Below, piece by piece: positions 50,941-60,799 of a stretch of 64,000 nt of DNA. The DNA is taken from assembly GCA_015478855.1 (NCBI GenBank), contig JADMKJ010000021.1:109495-173494 (forward strand), read 5' to 3'. Position numbers and translations under genes: made by a program. The DNA comes from Proteiniphilum sp. (GTDB taxonomy: Bacteria; Bacteroidota; Bacteroidia; Bacteroidales; Dysgonomonadaceae). Position 1 is the first letter of the stretch. Every line of letters starts with the position of its first letter. The notes beneath the pieces are model-generated. The model was not told where the DNA came from. It was given only the letters and a program-made list of their open reading frames with translations, and did not search any database.

Positions 50941-53900
50941 TTAAGTTCCCATGCTGGTATATTTTTTTCTGTACTCACTGGGGGTCATATTAAACTTCTT
51001 CTTGAAACATTTGGAAAAATATTTGGCATCATTCATACCCACCATATAGGAAACCTCCTTGATGCTGTAATCTTCATTCTCCAGCAGGTCTGCAGCATGT
51101 CGCATAAGCATATCCCGGACATATTCAATCGGTGCCAATCCTGTGAGACCTTTCAGTTTTTTAAAGAATACGGTGCGACTCATGCCCATCTCAACGGCAA
51201 GATCTTCAATCACAAAATCATTGCTTCCCACATGCTTCTTAATAAAAGCGTTGATTGATTCAATGAACGTAATCTCTTTCACATTCACCGCCCTGTTTTT
51301 ATCTTCATTCACATCCTGGAGGGTCTTGGACCTTCCTACAGCTCTGTTTCTGTAATATTTCTGCAGTTCACCTCTTCGTAACAACAGATTCTTCACTCTC
51401 GCCTTGAAATAGGAGACGCTGAAAGGCTTGGATATGTACTCATCAGCTCCATACTCAAAACCTTCCAGCTTACTGTCGAGCGTGGTTTTCGCAGTCAGCA
51501 GTAAAAAGAGGATGTGGCTGGTATAAATGTTCTCCCGCACTTTTCTGAGTAGCTCAATCCCGTCAACCTCCGGCATCATGATATCGCTCACGATGAAATC
51601 GGGAATCAGCTCCAGTGCTTTTTCGAAACCCTCCTTCCCGTCAGATGCTTCATGCACATCATAATCACCTTCGAGGATAGAACGGACAAACTGCCGGAGA
51701 TCATCGTCATCCTCAACAATCAACACACAGGGGTGATCACTGATCTCCTCTCCCAATGAATGAATACGCTCCATATCTTCCTCATCACCCTTAGGCTCGC
51801 TCAAGCGTACTATTCCGGGCGAATCATCAATGGTCACATCTGATGCAAAGTGAGCTGTCCCCTTTTTAAATACAATGGTGAAGGTGCTGCCACTCTTCTC
51901 TTCACTTTCAAACAGGATTACGGCGCGATGCCTGTCCGCCATCTCTTTGACGATAGATAATCCTATGCCGGTACTCGGTTTGCTTTTATCTTCATTAAAT
52001 GATTCAAACCGTCTGAACAACCGCCCCTGTTTATCTTTGGATATACCTATGCCGGTATCCCTGATCTGTAAGGCCACATCACTGTTTTCGTAAAAGAGAG
52101 AGAGATGAATCGATCTTCCGGGAGGTGTGTATTTGAAAGCGTTGGATAACAGATTCACGACCATTTTCTCAACCGCCTCGGCATCAGCCCAGATAATCTG
52201 ATCACCCACTCTATTTTCAAAACGATAATCAATTGAATGAATCTCCGCATTCCTGATGTAATTGTCGAACAAATTTTTGACAAATGGGGCTATCTCGATG
52301 CGGCTGACAGTGAGCGGCATCTGCTCCATCTTCTGAAAGTCGAGTATCTGATTCACCATATTCAGCAACCTGTTGGTATTCTTCGATACGAGCACAAGCT
52401 GTTTCTTTACCGGATCGGGGGTGGTTTTACTCTGCAACAGGTTCTCAATAGGTGAGACGATCATCGTCAACGGAGTGCGTATCTCATGAGAAATATTGGT
52501 GAAAAAGCGTGTTTTGATCTCCGATTCCTGTTTCTCCAATATGATTTTATTACGCATCCTGTAAAAAGTATACAATATGCTGAAGGTGAAATACAACAGC
52601 AGGAGCGTCAGCAGGACGTAGAGAAGATATGCCCATCCGGTAGCCCAGAAAGGAGGCAGAACCTCAATAGCGAGTGTGCGCTCATTCTCTGCCCATACAC
52701 CGTCGCTGTTGGTCGATTTCACACGAAACAGATATTTCCCTCTCGACAGGTTCGTATAGTTGGTTGCACGTTGATTACCGGCATAGATCCACTCTTTGTC
52801 AAAACCATCCAGTTTATAGGTGTATAAAATATTTTCCGGGTCGATATAATCAAGTGCGGCGAACTCAATACCGATGAAGTTCTGATTATGTTTCAGCACC
52901 AGTTTATCTATCTGGTTGATGTTCCGCTTAAGTGGTCCTTCAGGTGAGATAGGCAGATTGCGGTTAAACAACCTGAATTGAACAAGTGCAAGGTAGGGAG
53001 TGAACGTATTGTTCTTCACGTTCTCAGGATTAAAAATAACCATCCCGTGAGAATAACCGAAGAGCATTCTTCCATCACGCAACCGGAAACGGGAGTTTTC
53101 AGAAAAGTTATACCGTTTCATCAGACGCTTGATCTCACTGAAATTCTCAAATGTCTGCTCCCTGCGGTTGAACTTGGTGAGCCCCCCTTCACTGCCAACC
53201 CATAAATTGCCTCTGTGATCCTCCTGCAGCGAGAGAATGATGTTGGAAGGCAGGCCGTGTGCAGTTCCGTACGTTTGAAAAGCAACAGGAAATCCAAGGC
53301 TGTCAGTCTTCTCAATTTTGCTGATTCCTCCGCCAAAGGTACCGATAAATGTATCTCCCGATTGTGTGGTGAAGATATCGATAATATCATTTGCGCCGAT
53401 GGAACGCTGGTCGTTTTTACTTCTTACATACAACCTGAAATCAATGTCCCCGGGTTTCTTAAAATCAGCATCAAACATGATAAACCCCAGCGTTGTACCC
53501 ATACATATATTCCCATACTTATCTGCCGTGATGATCCTTACCTGGTCACCAAGGTGAAAAGGATAACCTGTGAGTTCATTCCGATGATTGATCACTCTAC
53601 TCTCCTTATCACCATATAAAATCAGATTGACTCCACCGCCGAAAGTACCAATCCAGATGTTCCTGTTTTGATCTTCGAAAATAGAATAGACATTATCATC
53701 ACTTAACGAGTAGATCTCCTCCGGGTCGTTCCTGAAATGTAGAATGTCAAAACTATTTTCACTCTCTCTCCTTGTCAGCCTGTAAACACCCTCACCCTTC
53801 GTACCTATCCAGATATTATTTTCCGAATCCTCCGTGATGCAGTAGGCAATCCCTTCCAGGGGTGTACCATCTCCAACATCTCCCCTGTTGTTGAGGAAAC

Positions 53901-55362
53901 CCTTTTCATTCATGTCGGCATCATAGAGATGAATCTTCCCGTCTTTCGTCGCAGCCCATATATTACCGAAAGAATCCTCGAAAATGGGACGGACATCATT
54001 ACCGATGGTTGAATTCACATTGTCGTTCAACAGAATCGATTTGAACTTGGTGTCGTCATAAAAAATCACCTTCTCCAGTCCGTGCGAACGGGTACACATC
54101 CACAGATTACCCTGTCTGTCGGAATAGGCGGAGTGCATCATATTGGAGAACATCCATTCCGGGGAAAATGGCTCATTGTAAAAGGGAATCAAAGCATCCT
54201 CGGTCTGATCATATAAGGAGAAGCCGCCACCTCTGGGATGTACCCACAACCGCTCTTCGTTATCTTCAAAGATAAAGAAGTTAGGTGGAAAAACACTTGT
54301 CTCTGTGCTTTCTATAAATGGTGTAAAATGGATAAACGATTTACTGTAGGGATTGAATCTGGAGACACCCAGCCGCTCAGTCTCAAACCATATATTTTTT
54401 GAATGATCTATATAGCAGGTATAAATCCTGTCGCTTTTCATATTTGGCAGCGTCTGACTGTTGTAATACTCCATGCTGCCATCATATGTGTTATAAATAA
54501 CAAATCCGCTCAGATTAGACACAATCACCATTTTTTCGGAAGATAACTCTCTGATCGAGACTATATCAGAATTGATTCCGGTGGGAAGCTGACTGAAACC
54601 ACCGCTGATCTGATCATATTTCCAGACAACACCATTGTCTGAGCCAAACCATAACTCATCACCTGATTCAATGACGGTAAAAAATGGAACTTTCTCTTTC
54701 AGACTGCTTCCGGAGGAGGGATGAAAATAAAAAACAGGTCCGGAGCCGTGCGAGGGTATTAATGTCAATCCACCATTGGTGAGTATCCAGGAGTTGAGCT
54801 GGTTATCTTCATAGATTGAATTGACACCGTTGTCAGTCAGGTTAAGCTTAAGCGTGTTGAAATGGGTTGTATTGTAAAGAGAGTCGTTGATGGAGATGCA
54901 GCCCTCTTCTTCAGATAAAAGCCACACTCTGCCGCTTTTCATGGGTATAATCTGAGAAGCGGCGAAAGAGTGATCTCTGAAATCTTCAATCGCATTGGTT
55001 CCCAGGAATGATTCTGTCTGTACATCAAACAGATAGGCCTGATTATCATACGAGAGGGTCCATATATTGTTGTATTTGTCCTCATAAAGATGATCTATTC
55101 TGCTGCTGTTGGATTCTACCGTGTTGCTCGACGGAAGATGATAGGTGGTAAAGGTGTACCCGTCGAATTTGCTCAACCCGTCCCAGGTGCTGAACCACAT
55201 AAAACCATTTCTATCCTGCAGGATATCGGTGATGGTGTGTTGCGGGAGCCCGTCTTCAGAACCGTAATGCACAAAGTAGGCTTCAGGCTGCGCCCTGAGC
55301 ATGAGTGCACCGGATAAAAAGACAAGAAGTAATATGCCTGATTTCAATTCTCTTTCATTCAT
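50941..55362 (-). CDS. Hybrid two-component system sensor/regulator (HTCS)
   Basis: 1473 residues from MNERELKSG, which begins a signal peptide ending LMLRAQ. The periplasmic sensor has Reg_prop beta-propeller repeats (for example GLPQHTITDILQDRNGFMWFSTWDGLSKFDG) over about 25-790 and a Y_Y_Y domain to about 885; a membrane helix lies near 890-925 (WAYLLYVLLTLLLLYFTF). In the cytoplasm come HisKA with FFTNISHEIRTPL (His about 959), HATPase (NLLSNAFKYTP, DTGIGIS), a receiver with VSDIMMPEVDG (Asp about 1259) and an AraC HTH at about 1375-1470. HTCS proteins bind oligosaccharides released by their locus and switch on the divergent Sus genes; here the ligand is probably an oligogalacturonide. 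Confidence 0.95.
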   Translation of the reverse strand: MNERELKSGILLLVFLSGALMLRAQPEAYFVHYGSEDGLPQHTITDILQDRNGFMWFSTWDGLSKFDGYTFTTYHLPSSNTVESNSSRIDHLYEDKYNNIWTLSYDNQAYLFDVQTESFLGTNAIEDFRDHSFAASQIIPMKSGRVWLLSEEEGCISINDSLYNTTHFNTLKLNLTDNGVNSIYEDNQLNSWILTNGGLTLIPSHGSGPVFYFHPSSGSSLKEKVPFFTVIESGDELWFGSDNGVVWKYDQISGGFSQLPTGINSDIVSIRELSSEKMVIVSNLSGFVIYNTYDGSMEYYNSQTLPNMKSDRIYTCYIDHSKNIWFETERLGVSRFNPYSKSFIHFTPFIESTETSVFPPNFFIFEDNEERLWVHPRGGGFSLYDQTEDALIPFYNEPFSPEWMFSNMMHSAYSDRQGNLWMCTRSHGLEKVIFYDDTKFKSILLNDNVNSTIGNDVRPIFEDSFGNIWAATKDGKIHLYDADMNEKGFLNNRGDVGDGTPLEGIAYCITEDSENNIWIGTKGEGVYRLTRRESENSFDILHFRNDPEEIYSLSDDNVYSIFEDQNRNIWIGTFGGGVNLILYGDKESRVINHRNELTGYPFHLGDQVRIITADKYGNICMGTTLGFIMFDADFKKPGDIDFRLYVRSKNDQRSIGANDIIDIFTTQSGDTFIGTFGGGISKIEKTDSLGFPVAFQTYGTAHGLPSNIILSLQEDHRGNLWVGSEGGLTKFNRREQTFENFSEIKRLMKRYNFSENSRFRLRDGRMLFGYSHGMVIFNPENVKNNTFTPYLALVQFRLFNRNLPISPEGPLKRNINQIDKLVLKHNQNFIGIEFAALDYIDPENILYTYKLDGFDKEWIYAGNQRATNYTNLSRGKYLFRVKSTNSDGVWAENERTLAIEVLPPFWATGWAYLLYVLLTLLLLYFTFSILYTFYRMRNKIILEKQESEIKTRFFTNISHEIRTPLTMIVSPIENLLQSKTTPDPVKKQLVLVSKNTNRLLNMVNQILDFQKMEQMPLTVSRIEIAPFVKNLFDNYIRNAEIHSIDYRFENRVGDQIIWADAEAVEKMVVNLLSNAFKYTPPGRSIHLSLFYENSDVALQIRDTGIGISKDKQGRLFRRFESFNEDKSKPSTGIGLSIVKEMADRHRAVILFESEEKSGSTFTIVFKKGTAHFASDVTIDDSPGIVRLSEPKGDEEDMERIHSLGEEISDHPCVLIVEDDDDLRQFVRSILEGDYDVHEASDGKEGFEKALELIPDFIVSDIMMPEVDGIELLRKVRENIYTSHILFLLLTAKTTLDSKLEGFEYGADEYISKPFSVSYFKARVKNLLLRRGELQKYYRNRAVGRSKTLQDVNEDKNRAVNVKEITFIESINAFIKKHVGSNDFVIEDLAVEMGMSRTVFFKKLKGLTGLAPIEYVRDMLMRHAADLLENEDYSIKEVSYMVGMNDAKYFSKCFKKKFNMTPSEYRKKYTSMGT

Positions 55363-55794
55363 TCGCTGGCATCCTACTGATACATCATCGATCAACTATT
55401 ATTCTCTCTTTGCAGCAAATAGCGTGAAGCGGTGTTACCGACAGTTAAAATATAACAACGCTATTCAATCATTTATATATAGCACAAATATACAATTATT
55501 TACCTTTTCCGGATCCTTAGTAGGCCCATAAAACAATTCATCACCCTTTAAAAACCAATTTATCGCCTCTCTTTAAAAAGAAACAGATTAACATTGTAAC
55601 AGATATGGAGCAGGACGATGGATGGTCTCTGCAAATGTAAATGCAAAAGACATTGATAACACATGATTGTTAACGTATTTTTAACCCTTCTAAAAAATGA
55701 ATGAATTTGAAATGGAAATGGAAACCTTGAATGAATTAAGATGAAACGATCTCTTAAAAATTATTGATCAAATAATTACTTAACTTAAACAAAC
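55363..55794. other. Divergent intergenic region HTCS / SusC
   Basis: 432 nt, A/T-rich. It should hold the operator bound by the HTCS AraC domain and the susC promoter. Only the HTCS -7 box (55485-55492) and a second minus-strand TACATTTG at 55633-55640 are clear. No TAnnTTTG on the plus strand was found before susC, which agrees with an activator-dependent promoter. No repeats or small genes seen. Confidence 0.5.
55485..55492 (-). promoter_or_regulatory. -7 box for the HTCS gene
   Basis: TATATTTG on the minus strand fits TAnnTTTG, with a leader of about 115 nt. Confidence 0.5.
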
Positions 55795-58700
55795 ATGACA
55801 AATATGAACGAATCTGGAAAGAAACTGAAAGTAACAATCGGTTTACTGCTACTTCTGTTTTGTTCTCTGAGTATGATAGCTCAGGAAAGGACAATTCGGG
55901 GAGTTGTAAGAGACAATTGGGGTGACCCGATAATTGGTGCGAATGTAATGGTGAAAGGCACAAGCATTGGATCGGCTACCGATTTGAATGGTAACTATTC
56001 TTTGTCTGTCCCCTCTTCCGCAACCACACTGCATGTTTCCTATATCGGGATGAAGGAGATTGAGGTCCCCATCACCGGTAGTGTAGTGAACATCACGATG
56101 GAAGAAGATGTATCCAGCCTGGATGAAGTGGTGGTGATCGGATATGGGACGGTGAGAAAGAGAGACCTTACCGGCTCAGTATCATCGGTTAATGCCGAAA
56201 CGATTTCCGCTGTGCCGGTAGCATCGGCCGTGGAGGCCATCACCGGTAAAATGGCCGGTGTGCAGGTGTTAACCACCGAAGGTTCTCCCGACGCAGAGAT
56301 GAGAATTCGTGTACGCGGAGGTGGTTCTATCACACAGAGTAACGATCCCCTCTTTATAGTGGATGGTTTCCCTGTAAGTACGATCTCCGACATACCGCCT
56401 ACCGACATCGAGTCCATTGACGTGCTGAAGGATGCCTCTTCCACTGCCATCTACGGATCACGCGGTGCCAACGGTGTGGTGATCGTGACAACCAAATCGG
56501 GGCAGGCGGGAAAATTAAAACTTAGTTACAATGCCTACTTCGGCATTAAGAAGATAGCGAAAACGCTCGATGTGTTATCCCCATACGATTATGCCAGCTG
56601 GCAATATGAGCTGGCGGCACTTAAAAGTAACGATGCCATTGAGAACTACAACTCCTTTTTCGGCAACTACCAGGATATCGATCTCTATAGGAATATACCC
56701 TATAACGACTGGCAGGACCTTACCTTCGGAAGAACAGGCAGTTCGATGAACCACAGCCTCAGCCTGAACGGCGGAAGTGAAAAAATGACCTATGCTTTCA
56801 ATTTTTCGCATCTGTCAGATAAGGCCATCATGGAGGACTCCGACTACAAGAGGAACAGTCTGAGCCTGAAGCTGAAGAATAAAGCGACCGACAGAATAAC
56901 ACTCGATTTCTCGGCACGCTATTCCAATACTGATATAAATGGTGGCGGTGCCAACGATGCCACAAGTACGCTTGATACCGATAAGAGGTTGAAATATTCA
57001 GTGATTTATACCCCCATACCCTTAAAAAACCTCGATGCCTCTGCAGGGAGTGATGACGATGATCTGGGCAACCTCTACAACCCGCTGGTAGCGATCACCG
57101 ACAATGCAAGAGAGAAGACACAGACAAGACTGAATCTGGCCGGCAGCGCCACCTGGGAGATCCTGGACAACCTTCACCTGCGTTCAGAGGTAGGCCTGGA
57201 CAAACAGAATGATGGCGATCAGCGCTACTGGGGCCTGACAACCTATTACATCAAGAACTATCCTTCTGTGGATAATCAGGGTAAACCTGCCATACGACTG
57301 GTAAACAGAAAACGGCAGAGCATCAGGAACACCAATACGGTGAACTACGATTTTGAAAAGTACCTCAGCGACGACCATAACCTGAACCTGATGGCAGGGC
57401 ATGAATACATCATCAGGGAAGGGATCACACTTACAGATGAAGTGCACGGATTTCCCACAACCTTCACTGCGCAGGATGCATGGAGATTATCGTCACAGGG
57501 TGACCCCTACACCATCGACAACTATTACAACGAAGATGACAAGTTATTGTCATACTTCGGACGAATGAATTATGATTATCAAAGTAAGTACCTCCTGAGC
57601 GCCACTTTCCGTGCTGATGCTTCCTCCAAGTTCAGCCCCGAGAACCGCTGGGGTTACTTCCCCTCGGTGGCAGGTGCATGGCGTATCTCTGCCGAGCCGT
57701 TCATGGAAAACAGCAAATCATGGCTCGATGACCTGAAACTGCGTGCCAGCTATGGTACCGCGGGTAATAATAACATTCCCTCCGGCCAGCTGGTACAGAT
57801 GTTTGAATCGAAGGCCACTTCATGGATCAACGGTTTCAACAACTACTGGGCACCCTCAAAAATCATGGCAAACCCCGATCTGAAGTGGGAAACGACGATC
57901 ACAAGAAATATCGGACTCGATTTCACCCTTTTGGGAGGACGATTGAGCGGTACCCTGGAGGCATACAGGAACACGACCAGTGATCTGCTGATTGAGTTCC
58001 CTGTTGCCGGAACAGGCTATGACACTCAATACCGCAATATGGGCGAAAACCAGAATGAAGGTTTCGAGGTGACTATGAACTGGTATGCAGTGAACAGGAA
58101 AAATTTCACATTGAACCTGAGCGGAAACATCGGTTTCAACAAGACAGAGATCCAGAGCCTGGGCATCATGAACGACTTTGGATATGAGACCTACTGGGCT
58201 TCCTCGGAAATCGGGTACGATTACTGGATCGCCACGGGAGGTGCCGTCGGACAGATGTTCGGCTACAGGGCCGACGGGAGATATGAAGTATCCGATTTCA
58301 CCGGCTATGATGAATCCACCAGTAAATGGTTACTGAAAGAGGGTGTTGCCAACACATCAGGCGTCGTGGGTGATGTCAGACCAGGCAACATGAAGCTTAG
58401 AGACCTTGATGGTGACGGCATCGTGGATGTGAATGACAGGGAGATTATCGGTGATGCCAATCCTGTACATACCGGCGGTTTTACCCTCAACTCCACTTTT
58501 TACGGTTTCGATCTGGCTGCAGCATTCAACTGGAGCTATGGCAACGACATCTACAACGCCAACAAAATTGAATTCTCCCATACAGGGAAATATCAGTACA
58601 GGAACATGATCACTACCATGGAGCCAGGAGAACGATGGACCAACCTTCGTGAGGATGGAACCATCAGCAACAATCCTGAGGAACTGGCTGCGATGAACGC

Positions 58701-59010
58701 CAACACCACCATGTGGTCTCCGCTGACATCACGCATGATCTTCAGTGACTGGGCTGTGGAAGATGGCAGTTTCCTTCGTCTGAACACCCTGACGCTGGGT
58801 TATACGTTACCAAAAACACTCCTCTCAAAAGCGAAGATTGAGAGCCTCCGTTTTTATGTCACCGGTTACAACGTCGCATTATGGACCAACTATTCCGGTT
58901 ATGACCCTGAAGTCTCTACGATAAGAAAGACAAACCTCTCTCCGGGTGTCGACTACTCTGCTTATCCGAAGAGTCGCCAGCTTGTATTTGGGGTAAATTT
59001 GAATTTTTAA
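55795..59010 (+). CDS. SusC-like TonB-dependent receptor
   Basis: 1071 residues, an outer-membrane transporter for oligosaccharides. Signal peptide to about residue 30 (SMIAQ), carboxypeptidase-regulatory-like domain 33-105 (IRGVVRDNWGDPIIGANVMV), TonB box-like DEVVVIGYGTVRKRDLTG near 115, plug domain (VLKDASSTAIYGSRGANGVVIV), 22-strand barrel ending FGVNLNF. Two ATGs lie three codons apart; the first is used here. No FecR/anti-sigma domain. Partner SusD follows after 18 nt; together they form the pedal-bin importer, presumably for oligogalacturonides. Confidence 0.95.
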   Translation: MTNMNESGKKLKVTIGLLLLLFCSLSMIAQERTIRGVVRDNWGDPIIGANVMVKGTSIGSATDLNGNYSLSVPSSATTLHVSYIGMKEIEVPITGSVVNITMEEDVSSLDEVVVIGYGTVRKRDLTGSVSSVNAETISAVPVASAVEAITGKMAGVQVLTTEGSPDAEMRIRVRGGGSITQSNDPLFIVDGFPVSTISDIPPTDIESIDVLKDASSTAIYGSRGANGVVIVTTKSGQAGKLKLSYNAYFGIKKIAKTLDVLSPYDYASWQYELAALKSNDAIENYNSFFGNYQDIDLYRNIPYNDWQDLTFGRTGSSMNHSLSLNGGSEKMTYAFNFSHLSDKAIMEDSDYKRNSLSLKLKNKATDRITLDFSARYSNTDINGGGANDATSTLDTDKRLKYSVIYTPIPLKNLDASAGSDDDDLGNLYNPLVAITDNAREKTQTRLNLAGSATWEILDNLHLRSEVGLDKQNDGDQRYWGLTTYYIKNYPSVDNQGKPAIRLVNRKRQSIRNTNTVNYDFEKYLSDDHNLNLMAGHEYIIREGITLTDEVHGFPTTFTAQDAWRLSSQGDPYTIDNYYNEDDKLLSYFGRMNYDYQSKYLLSATFRADASSKFSPENRWGYFPSVAGAWRISAEPFMENSKSWLDDLKLRASYGTAGNNNIPSGQLVQMFESKATSWINGFNNYWAPSKIMANPDLKWETTITRNIGLDFTLLGGRLSGTLEAYRNTTSDLLIEFPVAGTGYDTQYRNMGENQNEGFEVTMNWYAVNRKNFTLNLSGNIGFNKTEIQSLGIMNDFGYETYWASSEIGYDYWIATGGAVGQMFGYRADGRYEVSDFTGYDESTSKWLLKEGVANTSGVVGDVRPGNMKLRDLDGDGIVDVNDREIIGDANPVHTGGFTLNSTFYGFDLAAAFNWSYGNDIYNANKIEFSHTGKYQYRNMITTMEPGERWTNLREDGTISNNPEELAAMNANTTMWSPLTSRMIFSDWAVEDGSFLRLNTLTLGYTLPKTLLSKAKIESLRFYVTGYNVALWTNYSGYDPEVSTIRKTNLSPGVDYSAYPKSRQLVFGVNLNF

Positions 59011-59028
59011 CTGTAAAAGGAAAACAAG

Positions 59029-60795
59029 ATGAAACGAATAATAAATATATGCATGATTGTTGTATCACTCGGGGTATTCATTACTTCCTGTGATCTGGAT
59101 GCACCCTCCAAATCGGCGGCGGAAGGCTCGGTAGTCCTTTCTATTGAAGCGCTTGCCGAAGGAGCAGTGATGGGTATCCATCAATCGTTTGGTGAAACAA
59201 ACTCCTATCGTGGACGCTTTCTACCATACTACGGTATCAACAGCGATGTGGAGTGGATCAATGGCATCAACCCCACGCAACTGAACGACGGGGGTAAATA
59301 TGAGATCTCTACCTATGCTACAACCCCCGGCAATACACAGATGAACACCGACAACAATGCCTGGGCGAAATTCTACGAGGGTATTGAACGGGCCAACAAG
59401 GCCATCGAAGGGCTGCGTGACTTCGGCGACGTGGAAGAGAATCCGAGAATGGCTCAACTGCTGGGCGAAGCACTCACATTGAGGTCAGTGATCTATCTCG
59501 ACCTGGTGAAAGCGTGGGGTGATGTGCCCGCACGGTTTGAACCAATCACAACCGAGACTCTGTATCTACCCCGATCTGATCGCGATATCATATACAAGCA
59601 GCTGCTGGCCGATCTGGATGAGGCTGAAGAGCTGGTGGCATGGCCCAACGAAACAGCTGTCACCGCCAGCACCGAAAGGGTGAACAAAGCCTTTGTCAAA
59701 GGGCTGATGGCACGTGTCGCACTGTATGCCGGTGGTTATTCACAAAGGGCCGATGGTGTACGTCGCAGCAACGACCCCGAGCTGAGCGTCGACAAGATGT
59801 ATGCCCTGGCCAAAGAGAAAACGATTGAGGTGATACAACAGGGTACCAACACGCTGGGTTCCTTCGAGCAAAATTTCAGGTTGTTATGTGAGGATAATGT
59901 GGCTGCAGGCAATGAATCACTCTGGGAGATACCCTTCTCCGCCGGCCGTGGCCGTGTGCTCTTTACGCTGGGTGTACAACACAGGGCTGTGGACCAGTAT
60001 ACTGCCCAGAACAGGGGAGGAACAAACGGACCACTACCCTACCTTTTTTATGATTATGATGTGGAGGATCTGCGCAGAGACGTTACCTGTGTACCTTATG
60101 AATGGTCCAACTCCAACCCCAGTCACCAGCAACTCAGGAGCATCGATAACTGGTGCTTCGGAAAACTGCGTTATGAGTGGATGAACCGCAGGGTGACCTC
60201 TACCAATGATGATGGTATCAACTGGCAATATCTGCGTCTGGCTGATGTATACCTGATGGCAGCCGAGGCTGTCAATGATCTGGAAGGTCCGGCCAATGCA
60301 GCACAATACCTCAAGCCGATCCTTGACAGGGCTCTTCCGCCAGCAAAGGTGACAGCCTATATGGCAGCGGCCACAGCAAGCAAGGAGACCTTCTTCAATG
60401 CTATCGTCGACCAGCGTGCACTTGAGTTTGCCGGTGAGAGCCTGCGCAAGGCTGATCTTATTCGCTGGAACATGTTGAAAACAAAACTGGACGAAGCAAA
60501 GACCAAGATGACACAACTAATCAACCGGGAAGGGCCTTATGCCGATCTGCCGGAGAAATTGTACCATAAAATCGGTGATGACAACGAAACATTGATCATC
60601 TACGGATTAAACCACGGAGATAGCGACGAGATAGGAACAAGCCTCAACTACGAGGGCAGCACCACCTGGTTTGATCCGGATGATCTGACACCTGAACTGA
60701 TCAATGCACTTTATCAGAAAGACCCTGATCAGAATCAGTTCTGGCCTATCTGGCAGACATTTATTGACAGCAGTAACGGACAATTAACGAATTAA
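59029..60795 (+). CDS. SusD-like surface glycan-binding lipoprotein
   Basis: 588 residues; lipoprotein signal ends GVFITSCDLDA (C21) with acidic residues after the cysteine as in surface-exported lipoproteins. A SusD/RagB fold with TPR helices: FYEGIERANKAIEGLRD, LLGEALTLRSVIYLDLVKAWGDVP, DVYLMAAEAVNDL, and RALEFAGESLRKADLIRWN near the C-terminus. Lid of the SusC channel; it binds the substrate and closes over the barrel. Confidence 0.95.
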   Translation: MKRIINICMIVVSLGVFITSCDLDAPSKSAAEGSVVLSIEALAEGAVMGIHQSFGETNSYRGRFLPYYGINSDVEWINGINPTQLNDGGKYEISTYATTPGNTQMNTDNNAWAKFYEGIERANKAIEGLRDFGDVEENPRMAQLLGEALTLRSVIYLDLVKAWGDVPARFEPITTETLYLPRSDRDIIYKQLLADLDEAEELVAWPNETAVTASTERVNKAFVKGLMARVALYAGGYSQRADGVRRSNDPELSVDKMYALAKEKTIEVIQQGTNTLGSFEQNFRLLCEDNVAAGNESLWEIPFSAGRGRVLFTLGVQHRAVDQYTAQNRGGTNGPLPYLFYDYDVEDLRRDVTCVPYEWSNSNPSHQQLRSIDNWCFGKLRYEWMNRRVTSTNDDGINWQYLRLADVYLMAAEAVNDLEGPANAAQYLKPILDRALPPAKVTAYMAAATASKETFFNAIVDQRALEFAGESLRKADLIRWNMLKTKLDEAKTKMTQLINREGPYADLPEKLYHKIGDDNETLIIYGLNHGDSDEIGTSLNYEGSTTWFDPDDLTPELINALYQKDPDQNQFWPIWQTFIDSSNGQLTN

Positions 60796-60799
60796 TCCT